NCBI GenBank assembly: GCA_958295825.1
Contig: OY282375.1
Coordinates: 124,001-188,000 of the forward strand
Length of the DNA: 64,000 nucleotides
Direction of reading: 5' to 3'
Origin: an uncultured Candidatus Entotheonella sp.
Lineage (GTDB): Bacteria; Tectomicrobia; Entotheonellia; Entotheonellales; Entotheonellaceae
The position numbers and the translations under genes were made by a program. Under the pieces are notes generated by a model. That model had not been told where the DNA came from and ran no database searches. It worked only from the letters and a program-made list of their open reading frames with translations. Positions 36,156 to 44,648 of this stretch are shown here, piece by piece (the stretch's first letter is position 1; each line of letters begins with the position of its first letter).

Positions 36156-37522
36156 CGGGCTTCCCGAAGGACCGGGATGGCGTGCGCGCCGTCGCGAATG
36201 AGCCCCAGGCGCGGCGGTCGACCAAGGCGCTGTTGCCACGCCGCAACCGTTCGCTGGATAGTTTTCTCGACCATCGGCCCCAGCGCGCTTTCGCCGCTGT
36301 AGGCGTATCCCGAGGTGAGGGGGAGTTTCTCAAGGTCGCCGGCGCTGATGCCGTTTGTGCAGTAGATCAGCCCAGCCGGGCCGCCGACTTTCTCCAGCAC
36401 CTTACACCACATTTCCACTTCCCACTGGTCCTTCTGCACGCTCGGGCGCTTGAACAACGCCGCGATGTAGTCGCGCGGGCACGGCAGGCTGCTCAGCAGG
36501 GCGAGCTCGTGCACGTACTCCGCGGCGCCGACACCGTCGCTGCTATTGGCCACCTGAATGAGGGTACCGCCGTCCACCAGGATGGGCAGCGCGCCGATAG
36601 CGGCCTTGGCGGCCTGGTAGTGATCAATGGTGGAATCAATGGTGATCAGTACTTCATAGGGCGCTGCTACCGGTACGCTGACCGCCTCGGCCAGGGATTC
36701 GGTGGCGTGCTCGAAGGCGAGCCGCCAGTCGCCGGCGTATACGCCCGTCAACTCCTTTGCCTCGTTCATGGTGACGTTGATGAGGAAATCGGCGCCGACC
36801 CGCTCGGCCACTTCGGTGGCTTCGCGGTGACAGGGGTTGGCGTCGAGGCTGAGGTTGGTGGCGCCGGGGTCTTCGAGGAATTGCGGACTGTGGAATTTCT
36901 GCAGCGTTTCCAGGTTGGCCAAACCGGGGCAGATGGCCTTGCGGCCGCCCGAAAATCCGGCCATGAAGTGGGGCTTGATCTCGCCGGTGAGGATTTTGAT
37001 GTCGGCGTCGAGATAAAGTTTATGAATCAGCACCTCGGTGCCGCTGGCCGTGGTGCCCACGACGCGCAGGGCGGTGCGGTCCGTCGCGCTGTGATCGATA
37101 ATCGGGTAGCGGGCCAGCACGTCGTCGCCATACAGACGGCGTTTCTCGGCGTCGGTGGTAGCGCGGTGCGTACCGGTAGCCACCAGAACGACGATGTTCT
37201 CCGGCAGCAGGCCCTGCGCTTCGAGGGCGCGAAGAACCGGATGCAGAATGCTCGATTCGCCGGTGTAGGGAACGTCGGGCCGGGTCATGTCGGAAACGAC
37301 CACGACGGCCGTGCGCCGCGCGGGAGCCTTGTCGGGGCGGGCGTCGCGGATGATGTCGGCCAGCGGCGCGGTACCGATGGGTGCGGCGAGCGCCTGGGCG
37401 ATAGCGCCGGCCGGATCGGCCAGTGCGGCGGACGGCTTTGGCACGGTGAGGATAGCCGTGCCTGCCGGCACCTCAAACGACACCGCCGGAACATCGATTT
37501 CCAAACGCCAGGGGCCGGTCAT
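36152..37522 (-). CDS. LarA-like nickel-pincer-nucleotide racemase/epimerase family protein
   Basis: This 456-residue protein matches the LarA (DUF2088) family: SDMTRPDVPY, LVATGTHRATT (His about 119), IDHSATD, and the cofactor-lysine region ILTGEIKPHFMAGFSGGRKAICPG, in which Lys binds the pincer nucleotide. Family members racemise or epimerise 2-hydroxyacids using a nickel-pincer cofactor made by LarBCE. No larBCE is in the window. The start at 37522 follows GAGGAGAGATGGT. It is coupled to the amidohydrolase gene. The substrate is unknown and need not be lactate. Confidence 0.85.
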   Translation of the reverse strand: MTGPWRLEIDVPAVSFEVPAGTAILTVPKPSAALADPAGAIAQALAAPIGTAPLADIIRDARPDKAPARRTAVVVVSDMTRPDVPYTGESSILHPVLRALEAQGLLPENIVVLVATGTHRATTDAEKRRLYGDDVLARYPIIDHSATDRTALRVVGTTASGTEVLIHKLYLDADIKILTGEIKPHFMAGFSGGRKAICPGLANLETLQKFHSPQFLEDPGATNLSLDANPCHREATEVAERVGADFLINVTMNEAKELTGVYAGDWRLAFEHATESLAEAVSVPVAAPYEVLITIDSTIDHYQAAKAAIGALPILVDGGTLIQVANSSDGVGAAEYVHELALLSSLPCPRDYIAALFKRPSVQKDQWEVEMWCKVLEKVGGPAGLIYCTNGISAGDLEKLPLTSGYAYSGESALGPMVEKTIQRTVAAWQQRLGRPPRLGLIRDGAHAIPVLREAR

Positions 37523-37763
37523 ACCATCTCTCCTCTTGAACCCGAAAAGCGCGCCCGCGCCGGACATCCAGCGCGACTGTCAGGGCGCTCGTTTTACTTA
37601 TGAGAGCCGCTTTTGTCAAGGCGTTTCGCGCCGGCGGCGGCTTGACACGCCAACGCCGAGCGCCGTATGCTGCCCTGCCGTTTCGCGGCACAGCCTGCTT
37701 GATTCCCACCGATGCAAGCCAACCGGACCAACCCAATCAAAACCCAAGCCAGTGAGGTGCCCT

Positions 37764-38639
37764 TTGGATACGCTGACGAGCGTCATCGTTGCGAACGAAC
37801 ACATTTACGGCGTCGCCGCCGTCACGACGGGGCTTGTGGAGAAGGCGCGGGGCCTTCACGGCGCCTCGCCGACCGCCGCCGCGGCGCTGGGCCGGCTGCT
37901 GACGGGCGGCGTACTGATGGGTTCGTTGCTGAAAGACGCCGCGCACCGCGTGACGCTGCAGGTGAGCAGCAAGGGGCCGGTGCGGAGTATTTTGGTGGAG
38001 GCAAATGGGGCGGGGAAGGTGCGGGGCTACCTGGGACAACCCGCCATCAACGTGCCGTCACGCAACGGCAAGCTCGACGTGAGCGGCGCCGTGGGCAAGG
38101 GCATTCTGCACGTCATCCGGGAAACCGGCGCCTCCGAGCCGTACAGCGGCACCGTGCCGTTGGCATCCGGCGAAATCGCCGAGGATCTGGCGTCGTACTT
38201 CGTGCAGTCCGAGCAAATCCCCAGCGCCGTGTCCCTGGGCGTGTTCGTCACCCCCGACCACACAGTGACCGCCGCCGGCGGCTTCCTGGTGCAATTTCAC
38301 GCCGACATCGACGCCGACCTGGTTATTCACGTCGAGCAGGCCCTCGGCGCCGTGCCGCCCGTCACCACCCTGGTGCGCGAGGGATACGGCCCGCAAGACA
38401 TCCTGCGCCGTGCCGTCGGCGGCCTCGACCTCGACGTCGTCAAACACGCCGCCCCCGCCTGGCACTGCGGCTGTTCCCAGGATCGCGTCATCCGAGCCCT
38501 CCTCGCCTTGGGCCCGCAGCAACTTAGCCAGCTCATCAGCGAGCAACCCGAAACCCAGGTGCGGTGCGAGTTTTGCGCCACCGAGTACACGTTTTCGCAG
38601 CAGGAATTGTCGCAAATGATGGCGGACGCGATGGCGTGA
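37764..38639 (+). CDS. hslO: 33 kDa redox-regulated chaperone Hsp33
   Basis: This 291-residue protein has the Hsp33 holdase domain (LLTGGVLMGSLLKD; GYLGQPAINVPSRNGKLDV) and the C-terminal redox switch with zinc-binding Cys in WHCGCSQDR and VRCEFCATEYTF. Oxidation releases zinc and unfolds the linker, activating the chaperone during oxidative stress. The start is TTG at 37764, eight bases after a GAGGTG site; no ATG in frame gives the right N-terminus. It faces rmuC across 11 bases. Confidence 0.93.
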   Translation: MDTLTSVIVANEHIYGVAAVTTGLVEKARGLHGASPTAAAALGRLLTGGVLMGSLLKDAAHRVTLQVSSKGPVRSILVEANGAGKVRGYLGQPAINVPSRNGKLDVSGAVGKGILHVIRETGASEPYSGTVPLASGEIAEDLASYFVQSEQIPSAVSLGVFVTPDHTVTAAGGFLVQFHADIDADLVIHVEQALGAVPPVTTLVREGYGPQDILRRAVGGLDLDVVKHAAPAWHCGCSQDRVIRALLALGPQQLSQLISEQPETQVRCEFCATEYTFSQQELSQMMADAMA

Positions 38640-38650
38640 GAACGGAACGC

Positions 38651-39691
38651 TCAGGGTTCTACAGATGCAATCACCTGCTCAGGGTCCACGCTCGGTGCCG
38701 CGATTTGCAGGCTGGTCAGGCCGCCGGCGACCTTGCTGAGATGTGCGCGCAGCTCGCTGCGGGAGTTGTCGATCATCGTTAACGCGCGTGAAAAGCGTCC
38801 GTCCAGCTCTGCCTGCATGGAGGCGATGCCGTCCTCAATGCTGCGCAGGCAGGCGTCGAGTTTTTGGGTATCGACCGTCTGCGCCGACCGCAGCACCGTC
38901 TGAAACACGAGCAGCAGATACGGCACGACCATACTGTAGCTGATCAGCGCGACGTTCCACTGAAAGACATCGGTCTGCACGCGGGTGCACAGTTCGTAGA
39001 CCGCATCGGGCACGGCGGCGATGCCGAAATTCATGGTCACGTTCGGGTCGATGTATTTTCTCACCTCCTTGGCCTTGTCCCTAACCGCGGATTCGATACG
39101 AGTCTTGACTTTCTGACGCTCGTCCAGGTTTTCGGCGGCCAGAAATCGCTCGATGAGGTTTGTGGCCGGCCACTTGCTGTCGATGGGCAGCACGAGCCGA
39201 TTGGGGAGCCGCAGCCCGAATTCGACCGACTTGTTGCCCACCTGAAAATTTCGCACCTGCCACTCCGCTGGCAAGCGTGCGAACAGGGTCTCCAGAATGT
39301 TTTCGCCGGCGGCGCCCTTGCTCTGCGTGCCGGCGATGACGGCTTCGAGCCGCTTGATGGACTCAGCCGTCTGTTCCTCCAACCCCTGGCGGGCGTGGCT
39401 GTGCGTCTGAAGCTGGGCAACCCCCTCCTTGGCGTGCATAAGTTGATCGTGAATGACCGCCGTGGCGCTCATCAGCCGCGCCGTGGCGGAGTCCGTCCTC
39501 GCCAAGCCGGTCCGCAGGTCGCCAATGCCCTGATCTACGCGGACCTGGTTATGCTCCATGCCCGACACCCGCTCGTTCACACCGCGCAGTTCCAGCTGGA
39601 CGTTGTGCAGCGCCTTCAACACGACCCACAGAACTGTCAGCAGCACCGCGATCACCGCGACCAGTCCTATCCCAAGCAGCGTTCCGTTCAT
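38651..39691 (-). CDS. rmuC: RmuC-family DNA recombination protein
   Basis: This 346-residue protein has an N-terminal membrane anchor (LLGIGLVAVIAVLLTVLWVVL), a coiled-coil stretch over residues about 35-125, and the RmuC nuclease-like domain with GAAGENILETLF, LVLPIDSKWPATNL and the QTVLRSAQTVDTQ region. RmuC limits inversions at short inverted repeats, which is interesting in a segment full of inverted repeats. Length is slightly short for the family. It is convergent with hslO. Confidence 0.85.
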   Translation of the reverse strand: MNGTLLGIGLVAVIAVLLTVLWVVLKALHNVQLELRGVNERVSGMEHNQVRVDQGIGDLRTGLARTDSATARLMSATAVIHDQLMHAKEGVAQLQTHSHARQGLEEQTAESIKRLEAVIAGTQSKGAAGENILETLFARLPAEWQVRNFQVGNKSVEFGLRLPNRLVLPIDSKWPATNLIERFLAAENLDERQKVKTRIESAVRDKAKEVRKYIDPNVTMNFGIAAVPDAVYELCTRVQTDVFQWNVALISYSMVVPYLLLVFQTVLRSAQTVDTQKLDACLRSIEDGIASMQAELDGRFSRALTMIDNSRSELRAHLSKVAGGLTSLQIAAPSVDPEQVIASVEP

Positions 39692-39723
39692 GAGCGTATC
39701 CTTTCGGCAGTCATTTCGATGAT

Positions 39724-40158
39724 TCAGCGTCCATTCCCGGTCTGGTTGTCAATGTACTGTTGGAGGTCGCCGAGGAATCCCTCCACGAACTCATCGGCCT
39801 TTTTATATGAGTCGAATATCTCTGCTGCTGTCATCGGGATGTTGAATTGGGCGAAATTCTGATGAACCAACTGGTTCCTGAGACTTCCCAATTGAAGAAA
39901 CTCGCTTATTGAGTGAGCCAGACCAGGGTCAGCACGAACCTTGCCCTCCATGAACTCACGGAATGCAGATCCAAAGGCACCAAAGAATTGATTGGCGTTG
40001 CGTGCCTTCCAGTTAAACCATTGGTGGTAACGGCGCTCAATCGCCATGTTTCGCACAAACGAGACCAAGACGTCGGAATCATTGGTGCCGTTCAGAAAAA
40101 CCTGTTCAATTCCGTCGGTCATTCTGGTCTCAAAATAGCTCGCGACAGAAAGCAACAA
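39724..40158 (-). CDS. HEPN-domain protein (MAE_28990/RiboL-PSP-like)
   Basis: This 144-residue all-alpha protein carries the HEPN RNase signature Arg94-x4-His99 in RNQLVH, with YFETRMTDGIEQVF, RRYHQWFNW and FGAFGSAFREFM helices like MAE_28990/MAE_18760-type HEPN domains. Such proteins are RNases or ligand binders in toxin-antitoxin or conflict systems. The start TTG at 40158 lies 15 bases downstream of a 24-bp repeat. No ribosome binding site is clear, so the N-terminus may be truncated by that repeat. No obvious antitoxin partner is adjacent. Confidence 0.65.
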   Translation of the reverse strand: MLLSVASYFETRMTDGIEQVFLNGTNDSDVLVSFVRNMAIERRYHQWFNWKARNANQFFGAFGSAFREFMEGKVRADPGLAHSISEFLQLGSLRNQLVHQNFAQFNIPMTAAEIFDSYKKADEFVEGFLGDLQQYIDNQTGNGR

Positions 40159-40163
40159 CGCCT

Positions 40164-40379
40164 TTACAAAAGGGGAATTATATACTTTGGTAACCGTTCG
40201 AACCGCGTGCCGCCGGCGATGAAGCTGCCGGCGAGGCCGCCGATTTCGGCGTCACGTTCCAGCACCGTGGCGCGGACGCCACGCCGGCCCAGTTCGTAGG
40301 CCGCGGCCAAGCCGCAGAAACCACCGCCGACCACCGCGACGTGGGGCCGGGAGGTACCGGCCATCGTCCGGCTACTCAT
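40164..40379 (-). pseudogene. FAD/NAD(P)-binding oxidoreductase, N-terminal fragment
   Basis: A start overlapping the stop of the upstream membrane glycosyltransferase (ATGAGTAG) gives a Rossmann dinucleotide fold: VAVVGGGFCGLAAAYELGRR, then LERDAEIGGLAGSFIAGGTRF. After GGTRFE the frame runs into the 24-bp repeat and stops (RLPKYIIPLL). Related UDP-galactopyranose-mutase-like or amine-oxidase-like proteins have over 400 residues. The gene was cut by the event that created the repeat junction. It was probably in an operon with the glycosyltransferase. Confidence 0.75.
40173..40196. repeat. 24-bp direct repeat, copy A
   Basis: A 24-bp sequence beginning GGGAATTATATACTTTGG and ending TAACCG is identical at 42389-42412. 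Here it joins the truncated oxidoreductase to the HEPN gene. It may be the leftover terminus of an IS200/IS605-type element. Confidence 0.85.
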
Positions 40380-42360
40380 CGAAGCGGATCTCGCCTTCCC
40401 AGAGGTGTTCGGTGGAGCCGTCCTCGTTGACGAGGAACTGACCGGTGCGGACGCGGGTGATGGGGTAATCGGGAAGTTCTCGCCAAGCAATGCAAATGTA
40501 CCGCTCGGCCGGGCGAAACCAGGATCTATGGTTGCCACTGTCGTTGAAGCGGAAGTTGAAGCCGCCGAAGCCGTACTGCTTTCTGTGATCAGGAAGGTCG
40601 TTCTCGTCCGCCGGGACGACATGCACGAAGAAGGTCTCCTGCATGTCCTCTGCACCGCATGGCTCCTTGACATAGATCAGCATGTCCTCGCTGAGGTAGA
40701 CGTCGAAGGTGGAGCGGATCGACGGGTCACGAGTCAGGATTTCTTCTCTATTTTTCGACGCATCAGTAGCGTATCCGTCTATCAAGGTTTCCGTATCCTC
40801 AATCAGATAGACGCTGAAGTACCCATCCGCCACGACTTGTTCAACCAAAGGCGCGGGCAGGCGCGTTCTCCTGTGGGTAATAAACCATACTCTGCCGTTC
40901 CCGCTGCCGAACCAGGAGGCCAAGTCGGCCATCTCACCGAGACACGAAGTGGGGGAGCGCCAGCACCACCAACCGGAGCTTCTATAGTGGTAATTGGCCG
41001 GTCTTTCTTCATTTCCTTGATAGAACCGCATCGCCGGGACTGCACTCCCACCGGCGTAAACCATATCCTCTTCCCGCACCTGTTCTTTCAGTAAGGCAAG
41101 AACGGATTTGATGTTTTCAAGTGTCTTGTACGGACTGTCCTGCCGCATGGCGCTCACCCCGGCAAGCGCTGTCGCGCCGGCCATCGCAATGAGCAGGGCC
41201 GACTTCGTCCAACTCCGTTGCATGAGCGAGGACAGACAACCGGCTATCCAATGAAACGCCATGCCGACCACCAAGAAGATAATCGGTCCCAAATAGATAC
41301 ATTGGCGAATTCCCCCAAGCGGATAGATTCTCCGCACGGCGGCGCCGATGGAAACCGCAATGGCGAACGAAAATAGAACGGCGATGACGCTGTTTGGAAA
41401 TTTGCCATGAAACGTTCTGCGGAATACTGCGACCAAGAGGATCGCGAATGCGGGAAGCGCGGCCATCGCAACAACCTCCGGCAAATGATACGTCAATAGA
41501 CCCCAAACCCGATCAATCGAAAACTCGAAGATCGAGTACGCATCGAATTTTCCTGCATAGTAGTACGCCGACAAGGTATCCGAAGCGAATCCTCCTTCCT
41601 GCCACTGATAGGGCAAAGTCATCAAGTAGCTCAAGGCACCCCCGGCCAGGAAGAACCCACAAGGCACGACCAAGTCCAGACGTCGTTTCAGCCAGTCTCC
41701 AATCCGGCCAGGGTGACAACCCCGCCCTTCCTGCCCAGAGACGCGTGGAGCGACGACGGCGGCGCCAATGACGGCAAAGCCGAACAGCACCAAGCCGTAC
41801 TGGAGCAACGGCGCAAGGAACAGCGAAACGCAAAGCAGGGCCTTTCGGCCGTCGCGCAGATACCACAGCAGCCCCGCTATCGTCAGGACGGCCAGCAGCG
41901 CGTCGATGGAGTATTCGCGCGCATCTTGGGCGTGCCGGATTGCTTGAACGGAAAGCGTGGCGAACAGGGCCGCCTGAAACGCGACTCCCCGAGCGACCCC
42001 GAGGCGCGGCAGCAACAAGAGCATCACGGCGACAACCAGAACGCTGGCACTCGCCGGCACGACCCGAACGCTGAAGGCCGTGCTCTCGACTTTCTGTACC
42101 GCGTACAGGATGAGGGGGTACAGGATCGGAGAGGAGCTACAGCAACGGGTTTTGGAGATGACTTCCGAGAGCGCGCCTCTTGAATAGTTGGCCGTTGCCG
42201 CTTCGTCATGCCGTAGAGACTTCTCCGACAGGTCATGGAAGCGCAGCCCCGCCGCGGCGACAAGCAAGACGACGCAAGCGGCGTAGTACAGACACGCCTT
42301 GCGATCGCGGCTGAAACGGACGATGCGCCGGGCTACAGCGCGCATTTCCAGGACTCGCAT
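40372..42360 (-). CDS. GT-C fold membrane glycosyltransferase (GT39/PMT-like)
   Basis: This 662-residue protein has about ten transmembrane helices in its first 430 residues and a soluble C-terminal domain. The first luminal loop has SEKSLRHDEAATA with the acidic DE motif of GT-C enzymes (PMT/ArnT/GT39). These use polyprenyl-phosphate sugars to modify lipids or proteins outside the inner membrane. The start at 42360 follows GAGGGGATTCCC. The C-terminal region (MVYAGGSAVPAMRFYQGNEER) is atypical. The downstream oxidoreductase in the same operon is truncated, so the pathway is probably incomplete. Confidence 0.8.
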   Translation of the reverse strand: MRVLEMRAVARRIVRFSRDRKACLYYAACVVLLVAAAGLRFHDLSEKSLRHDEAATANYSRGALSEVISKTRCCSSSPILYPLILYAVQKVESTAFSVRVVPASASVLVVAVMLLLLPRLGVARGVAFQAALFATLSVQAIRHAQDAREYSIDALLAVLTIAGLLWYLRDGRKALLCVSLFLAPLLQYGLVLFGFAVIGAAVVAPRVSGQEGRGCHPGRIGDWLKRRLDLVVPCGFFLAGGALSYLMTLPYQWQEGGFASDTLSAYYYAGKFDAYSIFEFSIDRVWGLLTYHLPEVVAMAALPAFAILLVAVFRRTFHGKFPNSVIAVLFSFAIAVSIGAAVRRIYPLGGIRQCIYLGPIIFLVVGMAFHWIAGCLSSLMQRSWTKSALLIAMAGATALAGVSAMRQDSPYKTLENIKSVLALLKEQVREEDMVYAGGSAVPAMRFYQGNEERPANYHYRSSGWWCWRSPTSCLGEMADLASWFGSGNGRVWFITHRRTRLPAPLVEQVVADGYFSVYLIEDTETLIDGYATDASKNREEILTRDPSIRSTFDVYLSEDMLIYVKEPCGAEDMQETFFVHVVPADENDLPDHRKQYGFGGFNFRFNDSGNHRSWFRPAERYICIAWRELPDYPITRVRTGQFLVNEDGSTEHLWEGEIRFDE

Positions 42361-42388
42361 GGGAATCCCCTCAAGAGTCGCTCGGACT

Positions 42389-42412
42389 GGGAATTATATA
42401 CTTTGGTAACCG
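42389..42412. repeat. 24-bp direct repeat, copy B
   Basis: Identical to 40173-40196. Here it begins two bases after the stop codon of the TnpB remnant, the usual position of the right end of an IS200/IS605 element. Confidence 0.85.
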
Positions 42413-42413
42413 C

Positions 42414-42655
42414 TCACTGAGACATACCGTTTTGCCTCGGCGTCAGGGCCGCCTCGGTAAGGGCAAAGTACCCTGCCACTAAGATGTTGACCGCAGTGTT
42501 GACGTTGCGGTCAAGCGAGACGCCATACGTCGGGCAATCGTACCCGTTCTGGCTTCCCCGGACGCCGCAGCGCGAAGGCCGTCGCCGCGTAGCGAGGGCA
42601 GCTTCCAACGAACCGGCGGCCGGCCCATGCTGCCTTGTACGTTGGTAAATGTTAC
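42414..42655 (-). pseudogene. TnpB (IS200/IS605 family) C-terminal remnant
   Basis: The minus strand encodes GSQNGYDCPTYGVSLDRNVN followed by TAVNILVAG, the C-terminal zinc ribbon and DRDxNAAxNI motif of TnpB, the RNA-guided nuclease of IS200/IS605 elements. The CPxCG motif is degraded to CPTYG and the catalytic Asp of the motif is present as DRN. The remaining N-terminal part is cut by the IS5 copy at 42658. The gene is inactive. Confidence 0.78.
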
Positions 42656-42657
42656 TA

Positions 42658-43592
42658 GAAGCAGTTTCATAACTTAATTTGCATGAGGCCTCCTTTTGGT
42701 ATGCAATCAATGGCTGAAAGGAGGCCTGACATGAACCGCCATCAGAGTGAACTAAGCGATGAGCAGTGGGAAAAAATCGCTCCCTTCCTGCCCAAACCCC
42801 AAGCCTCGCCTTGGGGTGGACCCAAACCAATCCCCAATCGCCCTTGCTTCGAGGGCATCTTGTGGGTCCTTCGCAGCGGCGCCCGCTGCAAAGACCTGCC
42901 AGCGTCCTATCCTTCTCCCAGCACCTGTTGGCGTCGTCTGTGCCTCTGGGAGGAACAAGAGGTGTGGCTTAAGGCATGGCGCGCCTTTCTGGCACAGCTT
43001 GACCGCCAAGGACAGCTTGATGGGGCCGAAACCTTTGCTGACGGCAGCTTTGCCCCGGCCAAAAAAGGGGGCCTTGCGTCGGCCCTACCAAGAAGGGCAA
43101 AGGTACGAAGTGGATGGGGGTGGCAGACGGCCAAGGTGTTCCTCTGGGAAACCTCCTGGAATCGGCGTCCGCATCGCAAGTGACCTTGATCGAGCGGGCC
43201 TTGACGCAGGTGTCGGTGCCGCGTCGTGGCCGCGGTCGGCCTCGCCAAAAGCCCGCGCGCCTCATTTATGACAAGGCGGCGGACGCAGACGCCCTTCGCC
43301 AGCGTCTTCGGTCTCGGGGCATTGATTTGATTTGCCCGCATCGCAGAAACCGTAAACGAGCCTCCTTGCAGGATGGTCGCAAACTGCGCTGTTACAAACG
43401 TCGTTGGAAAGTTGAGCGAACGATTTCCTGGGTGGGCAATTTTCGTCGCTTGGTGGTGCGCTGGGATCGCTATATTGAGGTCTACCGCGGTTTTTTTCCT
43501 ATCGCGTGCATGCTGATAACGCTGAATAAGCTTCTCAATGGCTTCTAACTCATTTGCTTGTGACTACCATCAGGTAGTTATGAAACAGCCTC
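42658..43592 (+). mobile_element. IS5-family (IS427-like) insertion sequence, copy 2
   Basis: This 935-bp element is nearly identical to the inverted copy at 1401-2336, with the same imperfect terminal repeats and TA on both flanks (42656-42657, 43593-43594). It differs from copy 1 by a single-base deletion near the left end and a handful of substitutions. It separates a TnpB remnant from the start of a DUF262-like gene. All four flanks of the two copies carry TA, so an inversion by recombination between the copies cannot be excluded. Confidence 0.88.
42731..43548 (+). CDS. IS5-family transposase, two frames joined by -1 frameshifting (copy 2)
   Basis: The start at 42731 follows AAAGGAGG. 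The first frame runs to 43183, the second from about 43066 to 43548. The A6G5 slip site is at 43061-43071. Catalytic residues match copy 1 (Asp in TFADGSFAP, Asp in ARLIYDKAAD, Glu in RRWKVERTISW). Substitutions relative to copy 1 include Lys to Gln near the start, Arg-Tyr-Gln to Cys-Tyr-Lys before the Glu motif, and Val to Gly before ADGQG. Either copy could supply transposase for the pair. Confidence 0.82.
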
Positions 43593-43736
43593 TAGGGTCT
43601 TGGTATTGAAATCATTGGGTGATGACACCAAGTCATACTGGTCGATAGGATATGATCCATCATCCGCGTCGCCTTCCTCCTCGACGTCGGGTTCGTACCG
43701 GTCTCTCTCTTCCTGGTCTGTTGTCGTGAGCGTCAT
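43593..43736 (-). pseudogene. DUF262-like protein, N-terminus only (cut by IS)
   Basis: A GAAGGAG site precedes MTLTTTDQEERDRYEPDVEE and continues to SYPIDQYDLVSSPNDFNTKT before the IS element begins. The YDLVSxPxDFNTxTL pattern resembles the lead-in of DUF262 (GmrSD/DndB-type nuclease) proteins, which normally continue with an IPxFQRxYVW motif. That motif is not found at the other side of the IS. The rest of the gene has been lost or moved. The family call rests on one short segment. Confidence 0.45.
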
Positions 43737-44020
43737 AATCGGCTCCTTCTGCTTATAGAGACCCCTTGCAAGTATCCATACATGGCAACCCACCAACTCC
43801 ATTCCTCAGAGTGGTGTGAACATGTGCCTAAACCTTCTTCTGGCCAGGCGCAGATACCCATTCTGAGCCAATTTAGTAGATTTGGGAACACTGAGTCCGT
43901 AGATCGACGTATAGCCTCGTCAGACTCGCTTGGAGGGACGAAGTGCGGCTCCCCCCCGACACCGAGGTGAGCTGTTGGGTATGTTGGACCTGTCGCTGCC
44001 TGTCTCTGAACTGAACCGGA

Positions 44021-44644
44021 TTAAACTGGACTGACGTTCCACCATTCCACCGTCCACCAGCCACCCTGAACGCGCAGGAAGCACAAAGCGCCCGTGGCTA
44101 TCTTGATACCGTGCCGGCGCCGGAAGCCCTCGAAATCGCCCGTCAAATGCGGCGCAAAGCGGGCGATTCCGTTGCTGGTCACGACGAGCACCGTCTGGTC
44201 GCTGAAGGATTGGCGGCAGGTGTCCCCGAAGGCCAGCCAGTCGTGGATGATGGCCTGCGGGTCGGCCAGCCAGCCGGGCGGCACCTTGGCGTGGTCGTTC
44301 CAGTCGCGCAGGGCTTGCTCGCCGATTCTGGCGACGACGGCTGATTCGGGCTGGTTCTCGTCGGGACCGTAGTCGATCTCGTTGAACCGCGCGTCAATGG
44401 TGATGGGCAGGTCGCACCCCAGAGCTTCCACGGCGAGCCGGGCGGTGTCGTAGGAACGCTTCAGCGGCGCGGCAAACACCACGTCGGGCACCAGTTGTCG
44501 GCGGCGCAGATAGTCGCCGATGCGCTTGGCTTGCGCCTCGCCGCTTGCCACGAGTGGCAGGTCGGTGCGCCGGCCGACTCGTGTCGGCGTGTCGTCGGGG
44601 CCGAAGGTGTTGCCGTGTCGGGCGATGATCAGTCGGGTGGTCAT
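44021..44644 (-). CDS. Histidine phosphatase family protein (phosphoglycerate-mutase-like)
   Basis: This 207-residue protein has the RHG phospho-histidine motif (LIIARHGNTFGPDDTPTRVG), the second Arg in AAPLKRSYDTARLA, Glu in FNEIDYGPDE, and the late His region (VVTSNGIARFAPH, where the usual second catalytic His is Asn-Gly). The histidine phosphatase fold hydrolyses phosphate esters. The missing second His suggests altered or weak catalysis. It starts five bases after kdsB ends, so it may act in KDO or sugar-phosphate metabolism. That link is inference. Confidence 0.8.
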   Translation of the reverse strand: MTTRLIIARHGNTFGPDDTPTRVGRRTDLPLVASGEAQAKRIGDYLRRRQLVPDVVFAAPLKRSYDTARLAVEALGCDLPITIDARFNEIDYGPDENQPESAVVARIGEQALRDWNDHAKVPPGWLADPQAIIHDWLAFGDTCRQSFSDQTVLVVTSNGIARFAPHLTGDFEGFRRRHGIKIATGALCFLRVQGGWWTVEWWNVSPV

Positions 44645-44648
44645 GGGG

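Noticed and set aside
36182-37603. 473-codon frame antisense to the larA homologue
   Set aside because: Shadow of the larA-like gene, without start signal or family features.
43737-44020. Gap between the DUF262-like start and the histidine phosphatase
   Set aside because: No convincing gene, repeat or RNA was found; short frames lack ribosome binding sites.
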